Source: Enoplolaimus lenunculus
Taxonomy: Eukaryota > Nematoda > Enoplea > Enoplida > Thoracostomopsidae
Length of the DNA stretch: 64,000 nt
Assembly: GCA_030248215.1 (NCBI GenBank)
Contig: JASANG010003752.1
Span: 186,001 to 250,000 of the forward strand
Reading direction: 5' to 3'
Shown here: positions 46,971 to 58,300 of the stretch, piece after piece
Numbering within the stretch: position 1 is the stretch's first letter
Layout of the letters: each line of letters begins with the position of its first letter
The notes under the pieces: generated by a model
The model's input: only the letters and a program-made list of their open reading frames with translations
Told to the model about the DNA's origin: nothing
Database searches by the model: none
Program-made: the position numbers and the translations under genes

Positions 46971-47179
46971 CACTGCAAAAAATGGTGAGTCAAATTGACT
47001 CTCTCCGAAATAGGCTCTACGGGACTACACAAACTGAGTCAAATTCGACTCCGCCAGAGTCAAATGTGCGACTCAGTGAGCCGAATTTGGCTCTGGCGGA
47101 GTCGAATTTGACTCAGTTTGTGTAGTCCCGTAGAGCCTATTTCGGAGGGAGTCAATTTGACTCACCATTTTTTGCAGTG
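46971..47179. mobile_element. Near-perfect palindromic element (209 bp)
   Basis: CACTGCAAAAAATGGTGAGT and its inverted copy at the two ends, TA on both flanks. The best-preserved full copy of the family. Confidence 0.9.
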
Positions 47180-47989
47180 TACATATTTGAGGTATTAATT
47201 TGGCACAGCTAAATCATCTTAGGTACTATTAAACAGAAACAAAATTTTGCGAATATATTGGGGGGAGGTTCGTATTTGGCGTTCCCCAGGACGGGTACTG
47301 CAGTAACATCGTTGCAATTATAATCCACATAAGCTTTGATTCGTTGTTTAAATGTTGAACAAATGAGAAACGATAACAGTGATTGCAAAATGTAAACAAA
47401 TTGATTTCTCAAAACAACATCAATTTATTCAAAATAATAATAAACCAAAATTATATTTGCCACACTTAAAACGTTCTTTTTTGATGACAATTTTAGAATG
47501 CTTCTACGATTGGAAAGATTACCTTATGATGAGGTCTGAGCGCTGGAAATACTGGCGGCACTTAGCTAATGGGAGGCTTAGAGCTGGGCCTAAAACTACG
47601 ATTAGGTTCAGCTTTAATAAAACAAAGGTAAGACTTATACTAAAGTTTTGTCATTTGGGTTAGCTTAGGCTTAGGCGTAGGTTCAGGCTTATGCTGAGTG
47701 GGCAGACTACTATAACTAACATGCAAAGATTTATATATTCTGGAATGTTTAGCAGATATAAAGGGGTTTGCTTGAAAGGTCTGCGCTTTAGTTTACGTTT
47801 CGGGCGAGAAAAACAAATAAACTTTTTGAAAGTAAAATAAACTTTTTAAATTTAAGACATCTTTTCACTCGTCGTAAAAATTGCGTTTTATATTTTAATA
47901 GTTTTCAAGGTCAATACTGGCGTAATTAGTGGCATACGTCTGAGACAAATTTCACGCCGTCTAGAAACAAATTCGTATATATACATACA

Positions 47990-48025
<36 letters not shown>

Positions 48026-48260
48026 TTATATTTGACAGTTTTCGAAGGTAGGTCTAATGATTAAAAATCAAAGTGCCAGACCTTATCTCCGAGAAAATTA
48101 TTTGTATTAAGTTTGAGACATGAACAGAGTCGATGTGATAATTTAAAATTTCATCATGCGAACGTGGTTTTAGGCAGACAAAAACCACAACGAGCGCTGG
48201 GTACACATTCTGTGGTGTGCACAAAATAAAGACCCCGAGTTGTGTACTCTTTAGAGCGAT
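47180..48260. other. Non-coding; (CATA)n microsatellite at 47983-48018
   Basis: Apart from about nine CATA units I see no repeat family member or supported exon. The 94-codon frame at 47379 has no family signature. Confidence 0.45.
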
Positions 48261-48704
48261 ATCAGGGTGCAACCGGAACAGTATGGCTCCGGTTCCGGCC
48301 GTGTAGAATTTTTACCAGCCGGTAAATGGCGGTAGTGAAATAATTTTGTGCAGTTGTACAAAATTTCGGCCAATGTTGCTTTTAGGTGCTGTAACAGTAG
48401 ATTAAGCGAATTGGGAATAAGCGCAATACTGAAAGAAAATTGTTTCAGAAACCCTGAGGGGTTGCAGCTGCGTCCAGCAAGTTACAACCGGAGGTCTGCC
48501 TTCGGCTCCGGCGCCGGCAGAAAATCGGCTTTCGGCTCCTGTACAATTTTTGCCGGAGGTTTCGGCACTCAGAAAATTAATGCAAAAACCGCACACAACA
48601 ACATATTGCAGATGTTAACTATAATTAACCATCATTTTTACAACCTAATTCCGCCTCACCTCCGGCTTTGGCTCCGGTATTTTTCACTGTCGGTTGCACC
48701 CTGG
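48256..48704. mobile_element. hAT-like element, degraded target site (about 449 bp)
   Basis: Ends CAGGGTGCAACCGGAACAG and inverted CTGTCGGTTGCACCCTG. The GCTCCGGCGCCGGCAGAAAA interior is shared with the copies at 7680 and 50406. No clear 8-bp duplication remains. Confidence 0.72.
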
Positions 48705-49142
48705 CATACAGCGACAATGTCTAAAGGTCAACGATTAAAGGTATCCGGAAATGAACTAATCGTTAGTTTTCGCGAATTGGAGCAAAATTTGAGGTTAAAC
48801 TTTGGAAAAAAAGCATCTGGCAATTTAACCCAAAAATATCAAAAGTATTAATCCGACACAAAAAACAAATCATAAATATTGAATTTTGAAATATTTTATT
48901 TGTGAGTTTGCGGGTTCTGCTTTTATCGTTTATCATAAATCAAATGCTAAAGTTTTAAATGTGGTGGGGTCTGCCATCGAACACAGAGTTTTCTGACATT
49001 CGCAATTCTTAGACTCTCACAGCAATGATTAATTGCAGAGCGAAAAAGTTTGCAGTTTTTACACAGGACACTTTTTGGATTTGCTGTTTACCCATCGTTG
49101 GATCATGAAAGTTTTAACGGAATGAATTCTGCAAATGAGGTA
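48705..49142. other. Non-coding stretch, nothing recognised
   Basis: Short open frame running out of the hAT-like element; no signature. Confidence 0.35.
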
Positions 49143-49560
49143 CTGTAGTGACCAGGGTGTAAACGGATGGTAAAAATAACGGAAACGGAAATTGAAGTAT
49201 TAACGTTTCAAAGATGTTGCTTGCTAAAATATACAAAAATGGCGGATGCACCGAAATTTTTAAGATTTTTGATGAATTTCGTAAGTTTTTTTTATCATTT
49301 GGAACAATCGCAGCATATCTGTAATGAAAAATTGCGAGATATTTTTTTGCTTAGGCTTAGGCTGAGGAATAGGCTCATTCATACGCTTAGGCTTAGGAAT
49401 ATGCTTATACCACTGTTCCGGTCCTGTTCTATAAATGGGCCGGATTTACAACTAATTTTGAGCATAAAAATAACAAGGTGTCCAGTCGTCTATGACGAAA
49501 ACGACCACGAATGTTTACCGGAAACGGATATCCGGTGACACCCTGGTGGTAACCCGAATA
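49143..49560. mobile_element. hAT-like element nested in a CTGTAGTGACCC-type end
   Basis: The hAT-like element 49153-49545 (CAGGGTGTAAACGG ... CCGGTGACACCCTG) is flanked by GTAGTGAC and GTGGTAAC. The flanks, read together (CTGTAGTGAC + CCGAATAA), reconstitute the start of the other family. Inside the hAT-like element, 49340-49442 is a TTAGGC-bearing fragment ending TCCTGTTCTATAAATGGGCC. Confidence 0.75.
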
Positions 49561-50224
49561 AATGATACAAGTGACTGACTTTATTTCTCGTCACATCAAG
49601 CAGTTGCTGCATATTTGTGCTGAGGATCTCAAAAATTTACCGAATTTTTTATATTTTTGAAATTGATCCGACCGGAAACACACACCAATGACTTTATAAA
49701 ACACAGGTTGCAAAATTCCATGGGCTCTTACGACCAGGCAGGCGGAAACAGGGTTTCATTCGGCACAGAAAACCCTAAAACCAACCGAAATTAGGTGGCA
49801 TGATGCTCGAATGGAGATCAAGCTACTTCGCCAGCTTTTTAGACACTTGAAGCTTTTATGAAAGGTCGAAAAAATTCTGCGATTTATTATAACATTCCGG
49901 TTTTCGGGTAAACTGCTCCGCCACGATAGTTGAATCAATATTCGCCCGTATAACTCACATCATTCAACTTTTTATATCACAGTACTTATACAAATATATA
50001 CATCAACACGCAATCATGTTGTCTTGCTGTGAAAACCTTCCCAAGAACACAAATAAAAGCTACGGCAATTCACCAAACAGCAGCAAAAATACCGAAAACA
50101 GAAACGGATAGAAAAATATGTCACACATTTAAGAAACTACAGATTCCAATTTTATCAATTAAAATGCTATTCAGCTACTTCATAAAATGTGCTTTTAAAG
50201 TAATTGTATACACAATGATTGGCG
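49561..50224. other. Non-coding stretch, nothing recognised
   Basis: Only short open frames without signature. Confidence 0.35.
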
Positions 50225-50352
50225 CATGTAAAAATCAGGGTCGGAACGTTTTTCTGTGAGACAAGAATAGAGTAAGCTTAAGGTTGAGACTAATTTTTTT
50301 GTCTGGCTTAGGAATATGCTCGTTCTTAGGCTTAGGCATATGCTTATATTGG
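50225..50352. mobile_element. TTAGGC-bearing element, right end lost
   Basis: CATGTAAAAATCAGGGTCGG, then TTTTTCTGTGAGAC and two TTAGGC blocks. Stops at GGCATATGCTTATATTGGCC without the usual terminus. Confidence 0.75.
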
Positions 50353-50405
50353 CCTAATGATTAAATATTAGGTTGTATTCTGACAAATTCCAAAACCATA
50401 ACTAG

Positions 50406-50752
50406 CAGGGTGCAACCGGAGGTGAAAAATACTGGAACCGGGGTTAACGAAACTTGCCGGAGCCGGAGGCGAGGCGAAATTATGTAGTAAAAATGATGGG
50501 TAATTAGTTTATTTTAGCCAATATCTGCAATGTTGTTAAGTTGTTTAGTTTTGCGCTAATTTTCTACGAAATTTCGAAAAATCTTTCCTCAAAATTGTGA
50601 CAAAAGTAAAATGAAACGCGCTAAACAGGTAAATTTTGCAAAATTATGCACAAATTTATTACCGAAATTGCCGGGACCTCCGGCAAAAATTCTACCGGAG
50701 CCAGAGCCGAAGGCCGATTTTATGCCGGAGCCGGACCTCCGGTTGTACCCTG
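50406..50752. mobile_element. hAT-like element with perfect 8-bp target duplication (347 bp)
   Basis: CAGGGTGCAACCGGAGGTG at left, inverted GACCTCCGGTTGTACCCTG at right. ATAACTAG is duplicated exactly at 50398-50405 and 50753-50760. No coding capacity; mobilised in trans if at all. Confidence 0.9.
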
Positions 50753-52240
50753 ATAACTAGGCCTCCAATCTGATATTATCAACTACAAACACTGCCTTAC
50801 TGCATCATAGTTACCGAATTTTCACTGCCGTTTTAAAACCTGATCGATTTGTTTTTGGTCCCAGTCCCCACTATCCGGACACCGGATACGCCACTGACAT
50901 AAATAAATAAATAAATAAAAATAAACATATACTAAAATCACTGTCACAAATTGCACGCTTTCTAATCTGTACACTGTACGCATTATAGACAATAAATTAA
51001 TCAAACAGCATCAAACGCATATTGAATCTAATTGAACCACAACAAATACTTTTTTCTAAATAGAGGACATTTTCCTTAAATGTTCGATTATACATCAAAT
51101 CCTAAGCATAAAACGACCAAAATTTGTCTAAATTAGTTTTACAAGACTTCCAATTGCCATTATTCAAATTACCGATTCTGACACAAATCAACGAAATGTG
51201 TGTTGCACCAATTGCAAGGGCTATTGAGAAGGTGTCGTAATTTTGGAATATTAAACTTTTTGTCCAAAACCTTCTGAAATTATACAGATTTAAAGTCGTA
51301 GTTATTTTAGCACAAAAAATTAACTAAACAATAAATATGTATATACATTTTATTTACATAAATACTTAAACAAAATGTCAATTAAAACCTTAAAGAAGGC
51401 AAGTTAAAACGGCATCCAAACAAAAATTTGACACAAAGGCAGAACCAAAATTTGCATCTCGTAATCGCACTTCTCCGAACAAATTGCAATATTCCCAACA
51501 CTAACAATCAAATACTTTGTCTTTAAACCTCTCACTACAACCTAATTCACACGTGGTAGTTTTTTCTGCGAAAACTTGTCAGCTGCAAATTGCACGCAGA
51601 ATTTGTATTTTTTCATCAGCCAATGAGAAAGCGGCGGCAATAAATTTAGTGGACTTGCAATGTTGTTCACACATGTGAACTAAAAATTCCTAGCTATGAT
51701 TTTTAATGAATTATTCGTTTGCAGCTACAAGTTCTCGCAGAAACAACTTGTACGTGTGAAATGGGGCTTAAAGCAATATTCATAGCGGCTACTTTTTGCG
51801 GAGAGAGCTTTAGTGACAAATTTTTACGAAACACTTTTTGAATACAACTCGAACACGTGAATGGGGTTCATACATACTGTTAAACTTCATGTTTAATACG
51901 TTTCAATCTGCTAAACTTATGCTGAATTCAGAGTGTAACAAGTTTCTGAAAATACCCACAACGGAACCGGAAAACGAAAAATGCCGGACTTGCGTCGTGG
52001 AGGAAACCAAATTTGTGCTTGCACGTAAGCTAAATTTTAATCATAGTTCAAAGCATCTCAGGGTGGCAACAAAACTTTATAATTGGATGCGGCATACTCG
52101 TGTTGGTATAGTATTCGCAATTGGTTAAATCGTGGGTTCGGAATCAACTTAAATCCATTTTACAAGTGTGTGACCAGTTACTGCGATAATATGACAACTT
52201 TTCAAGCCAGCAAATCAGATTCAATTTAATGTCAACCGCT
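50753..52240. other. Intergenic region downstream of the lipase gene
   Basis: An (AAAT)n run at 50898-50925, otherwise AT-rich unique sequence. A 96-codon plus-strand frame (51838-52128) has no family signature. Confidence 0.45.
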
Positions 52241-52246
52241 TTTATT
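52241..52246 (-). terminator. Poly(A) signal of the lipase gene
   Basis: AATAAA on the minus strand (GCAATAAAAGCGG), 93 bp beyond the stop codon. Confidence 0.6.
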
Positions 52247-52338
52247 GCAAAATTTCTTTCAAAACTTTCTTAAAATTATGATCAACAATAGTAAAAACTG
52301 CTCACTTCATTTCAAACAACCCAAATGTTACATTTCGT

Positions 52339-55300
52339 TCAATTTTTAAACAGCCATTTTATATTTTCAACGCACAAATCCGACGCAGCTCGACATTCCG
52401 CGCTGACGGTTACAAAACTAAGAAATCCATGAGGCAGTGAATCGATTAATTTCAACTCAACCGAAACCGAAGCTGAACGGAGCCGACGAGCAAATTGAAC
52501 TGAATCGTCCAACAACGGATCCAAATGGCAGCCCTGAAAATAAAAACATGATGTCCTCCATGGGTGTAACCTGCGGGCCCAAAGTCAAACCCTTTTTGAT
52601 GTTTGAGTAAAAGAATTCGGAAACTTTTTAATTGACAAATCCGAAACCCCAAGCTTTGAAATTTTGGTAAACTTTAATCAGCGCTTTTCAAAAATTCCGG
52701 CTACGTCTGTGTTGCTTTTATTTGTTTCCACCATTCAAAACAAAATGAGATATCCACAAACGGAATGTACACCGGCAGCTATTAATCCTATGAAACCCAA
52801 CAATCTATTGAAAATACGAAACAAGCAAACAAACAAACAATCAATCAATCAAACGGAGATATAATCAACAATCAAAAAAACAAACAATCAAAACAAAGGA
52901 AGACTACACAAATCACATACGCTCGGCATAACAAAACGGCACAAAAACTCAGCGTTCCTTCTATTAATGGTTTAAATATGGTGCGTTTATGTTGGTCAAT
53001 TAATATTCAGAGCAATAAAATTCCAGGTTAGTAAATGTCGAATCAGTGTTTGATAACAAAACCGACACCGAATAACTGGATATCCGATGCCTAATGAATA
53101 ATATCTAGATGAAAAATATCACAATATCCAGTGCCCATCAGTATCTTTATTAATCGCCAACACTTACTATCATTCGAACAGGCGGCATCCTAGCAAGTAT
53201 CCGATCAGGTGCATACATCGGCGACAAAAACGGATCTTTCGGGATCGGCATTTCACTAAATCGTCCAAGAGGCGGCGTTTCGGGCTCTTTATCGTCCGAT
53301 CGAATCGTATACCGTGTAATCTCATCTAGCAACTGCAAAGGATGAGACTCTTCCAGTAGATTACTAGTCGCCCCTTTAGTGCTCCCCGGAACAACGACCG
53401 GCTCCGAAAATATTTCTTCACCACCCGTCAAAGTATCAGCCATGGTCTCGCGCACGTTTGAAATAACACTTGTAAGCATATCAATAGAACTGTGTGATTT
53501 TGGAACACCATTTCTGGACTGGGCGCTGAGAAAATCCACAAAATTTTGTTGCGTTTGAGATCTTTGCTCTTTATCACTAGTAGAATTCAGCTGGTTAGCC
53601 GAACAACACATTGCACTATTTATATTGAAACCCGGTGTGGCATTGGCGTAGTTTGAATACAACGTATTTGTGGTACTGCTTTGCTCGACATGGCTGCCTT
53701 CATGGCACCCTTAAACAAATTGTTGCTGTTGTACGCGTCCCAATACATTTAGACTTAAATAAAAGGCTCTGACTAAAATACAATTTAAAAGAGTGATTCA
53801 TGAATATCTTTCGACCGTTTCAATTCGGCTCTAACAGCGTTCTAATCACTGAGCTATGCAACCTTGCAACCAACGCTAGTAAAAATCACCTTGAGATTAT
53901 TTTAGCTTAACACAAGATTATAAATGTGATGGTATACATTTTGATGGTTTGAATGTCATCCGGCGCTGTCGGTCACAGTGCGATGGCGTATGGGAATTAG
54001 CATCTGAAGCGCCGCATGCTAAATAATGCAGCACGTTTACAAATATCTGACAGTTTCGCACCAAAAAACTAAAACTTTTCGGCCGAAGCAATATTCAATT
54101 TAAGCGGTATTTCAGTCACAACAGCAATATTGGTAAGATCTGATTGCCAAATACAAAACTATTGACTTACTGTAGCAATGCAAGACTTTCCGCAAATGAA
54201 TCACAAATTCAAGGTCGTAGCCTTCGCACGAAATGACCACCTCAGTTGGCGGAGCATGAACTTCGACGTAAGATTTCATCTAAAATAAAAATACAATTCC
54301 TTTTATTCCAATCCTGGTCTAAGCTAGTTTTAGCTGATTAAATATTAATACAAGGAAACGAACACCTACTGTGTTTATCTTCCTCCCACCATTAGTGCTC
54401 TTCAACGCTAAGCCACGTGAGCGTAGCTAAGGATTTTGTATGGCGGTTACGTTCAACTATTGTTTCCGGGGGAGTCCCTGCATTGGAAACACCCTTGTTG
54501 ATAACGCACAACTTACCGCAGTTAACGTATTCGAGGTATAGCAGCTCCCATCACTGGCCTCACGACTAGGCTCAACAGAGGACCCAGACGAACTTGGATG
54601 AAGCGTTGAAGAGATCTTTTGTTTCGGATCAACAGCTTGTGTTCGACACAGTGAATGATGGCCATTCGCGATTGAGTCCAAAACTGAAGTCGACATAGAC
54701 CCTGGAATCCGCCTTTCCTCCGCATTGGCACTCGCTTGCCGTTTAGCGCATTCCGCTAAATCGTTCTTGTTACCCGACTGTTCTTCGTAACTCAACTCAA
54801 ACTTTGGTTTTTCATTCAGTTTAGACTGAAAACAAAAAATTCCAAATGTATATAATGCACAATGCTCATACTGCTGATTTTTAAATTTCACTTAATTTTA
54901 AAGCATATACTTTACACATTATATTACATTCGAATTTAACTTATTTCAAATAAATAAACCCATAATATCAGTTACTCAATGTTTGCAGCATTTTAACATT
55001 TTAAACCAGTGGTTAAAATAATGCTTACGTTGTTATAAGATCCGCTAGTTACCCTTTGCGCGAAGGCACAGAAACTACCAAAGTCCGAGAATTAGACACC
55101 ATAGCATCATTCACGACAGGGGCATGGGTAACCTTAGCACAATTATGGCTCGACGCGATACCAGCTGAGTTTACGCATCATAGTATAAGCGTCACTACAA
55201 TTTTTTAAAAACCAGAAACATTTTCAAACTTAAACGTTATCTTCTCTTAAAATTTAACCACAAAATATAAACTCACCATAACAAAATTTTAACAACAACT

Positions 55301-58300
55301 CAGTCTAAGAGACGCTATGCTTTCTGACACTTTTAACAAAGTCCGACGGCGTTCGGCAACGGATATAAATTGATGCTTGGTACGACATAAATATTTGCAA
55401 ACTTTTTTACCTTACCACACCAGACGGCAAGTATAGCGCCACTGTAACTCCTGACTCACCAAACTTTTCGGTCCATTCTCGAGGGTACTGCTCCCGAATA
55501 CATCATTATTAAACGCCGTAGTTTGACTGCCATTAGCCAAATTAAGGTACACCGAAATCTGATGTCCACAACTTCCTGCAGCGACATCGTTCTGATCTCG
55601 CGGTTCATTTTCAGTTTTCACCCCAGTTTCGAATCTGTCGCTTTCGCGGTCTGATTTAACCAGACTCTCTTCTGTTACATTTGATAATTTGGCACTTTCC
55701 GATATATCCGCCGCCGCAATAGCTGGTGTACGCCATACCTTAGCTTTAGCTGCTTTCAACTGACTAGATTTATTTTTATCATTTATACTTGCGAGAGTAG
55801 AATCATTGGCTGTTTGTACGAATTTGTTGCATTGTTGATGATGTTGTTGTTTTTGTGATTTGTTCGCAGGTAAAGCACTGTTGTTGATTTGTGACTTATT
55901 GGCCGGGCACTCGTCAAACTCAGAACTATTACCCGTGTACGCTAAAACAACAAATAAAAAACAACTTTACCATCTGGAGTTTTTTTAAACCAAAAACGTT
56001 GCCGTCAACGTTATTTAATATTAACAGAGAAAATTGTGACAAAAACTGAGCTGAGTGAAATAAAAATTAAACTGCGAAATACATGCATCATGCATTTTTG
56101 CTACTGTGTTCAGTTTGCTACCGCTTCAAATATGTCGAAAAATAGTATTTCAAACTACGAAAGCCCATTTATAATTACTCTAATAGAACCTCGGCTAATT
56201 ATTCATCGCAAAATGTTCACAGTCTACCTGCCATACAGCGCGCAACAATACCAATTGGAAGCAACGGATCCATTAAACTGAGGAACCGCGACGGAGACGG
56301 AACATATCGAATGAGAAACGCAGCATAGATTGGCACCAGACCATCGGGAAGTTTTCCTACTCCGGCATCAATCAATCTCAAAGTTGCACCTGTGACTAAA
56401 TTTCCACCGGCAGAATCGCCCGCCATAACGACTTTCTCACCAGTCCACCCTGAAACACACAACCGTGCTGTCAACTCTATACAACATTTACCGCGTGTTA
56501 GCAAGATATATATTAAAGCAAACGAACTGAAGGAGCTACACATTTCAACCTACTTATTACTAGGGTAGAATAAAATAAGTGTGGGAAATGTGCTATATTT
56601 TAAAGTACATAATTTTCTGTTTCAAAAGTTAGAAGATCTATCACCTACCAGTACATATTTGATAACATTGGCAAAAAAAACGGCTTCCAAACGTAAATAT
56701 TATGGCTTTAGATAGGTTTTATCCAATATTAGCAAACTTTTAATCTTGTAAAAATAAAGATATATAAAATTTTTTTAAACAGTTAAGCATACCCAAGCAA
56801 GCTGCATTGTTAACTGCCCAAGCATACGCAAACATGACTTCTTTTTGAGCAATCGGATACGGATGCTCGGGTGCAAGGGAATAATCAACTGATAAAATTG
56901 GAACATCGAGAGCATGAGCCCATGACCGTAAATAAACCTGAAATATAGTAAACAAATAAGAACGATAGTGGAGCAATTAAATATCATTTCAAAAGGCAGA
57001 AGCATACACACTGCAGCTTAGCCTATAACCGCACGGATGCAACCATATTGCCCTATGTTTCCTAACTGTGTATCAGGGTAAATACTAATTCTTCATCTTA
57101 AAAGTTGCAACAAATATGTGGATCAGCAAAGCAAAAATTTTGAGGGTAACAGCTGTCCACAAGAATATACAGTTTTACCGATAATATGTTAGCAAAATCA
57201 TCCATTTTCAAGTTGAATACAACATAAATACTTCAGGATGCTCGCCAGTAATAATAGTACGTTAACTATGGACACAGGGTAACGGAGCTACAAACTAAGG
57301 GTTGCTTATTAAAAGACACAAAATCACTAGGCAAAATATTCAAAACCTTTCACCTCATGAGACCGCGATGACTGGGCTACAAAACCACCGCCGTGGCAAT
57401 GAAACAACAAAAATCGAGACTGAGGATGGACACTACTTTCATTGTCCTTTGCGTTTTCAACCTTAAACAGCGTTGAAAATGGTTTAACAAACTAAACGTC
57501 AAACTAACAACACGTATAGATATACATCTAAACCCTACATAATATAACAATAGCAACTGACTAATATAATCTAATTTTTCTATGACATTAGAGTTTTATG
57601 GCTTGAGTCCCGCGTGTTTTACTTTCGAATGTTTCATGACTACTACAGCTCACCGCAGGTCTCAGGGCGGCGTTATACTTAACTTTTCAACTACTTTGAT
57701 GCTTTCCGTTGTTATGCGGCACCAGAAAGCGACGCACGTACATTGCCGCATGGCACAGCATAACTATTTGTGAATAAATTTCTTTGACTCGCAGCCTCAT
57801 GCGTAGCCGCACGACTAATGATTTCCTACGAACACGTACCATTCCTTTCCGTCGTTTACTTGAAATCAGTCGAACTTTAACAAAATCCCCCGCTGTTCCG
57901 GGCGGATAAATTTCAATTTCTGATTCGTCACTGGCTTCACTGTTATAAGCAGGTAATGACCACGATCTTCCCATATCGATTGATAGCACCTCATTAACTT
58001 CTACCGTATTACACGACCGGGTTGCCAAATTCTGAAGCAGCAAAATACAAAAATTAAAGCTGAACAGTATCTAGAGCGACTAATGTATATATAGCTTAGG
58101 TTTACAGGTAACTACGTAGAATTGTAAAACTCATAGCGTATCACTTCAGGGCAATGCAATTTTGATCAATGGATTGCGTATACAAAACGTAGTATCTAAC
58201 AAATCCGCGAATAACAAACAACTACACACGACAGAAATAGAACTTAACTTGAAAATTTAATTTTTGGCCGCTTACTGCAATAAAATCCGACTCAGTCAAG

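Noticed and set aside
48348-48851. 167-codon plus-strand frame
   Set aside because: Lies mostly within a hAT-like non-autonomous element and shows no transposase motif.
53830-53880. tRNA gene on the minus strand
   Set aside because: A-box-like ATAGCTCAGTGATTAGAACG, but the B box is lost (GAATTGAAACGG); at most an old tRNA-derived fragment.
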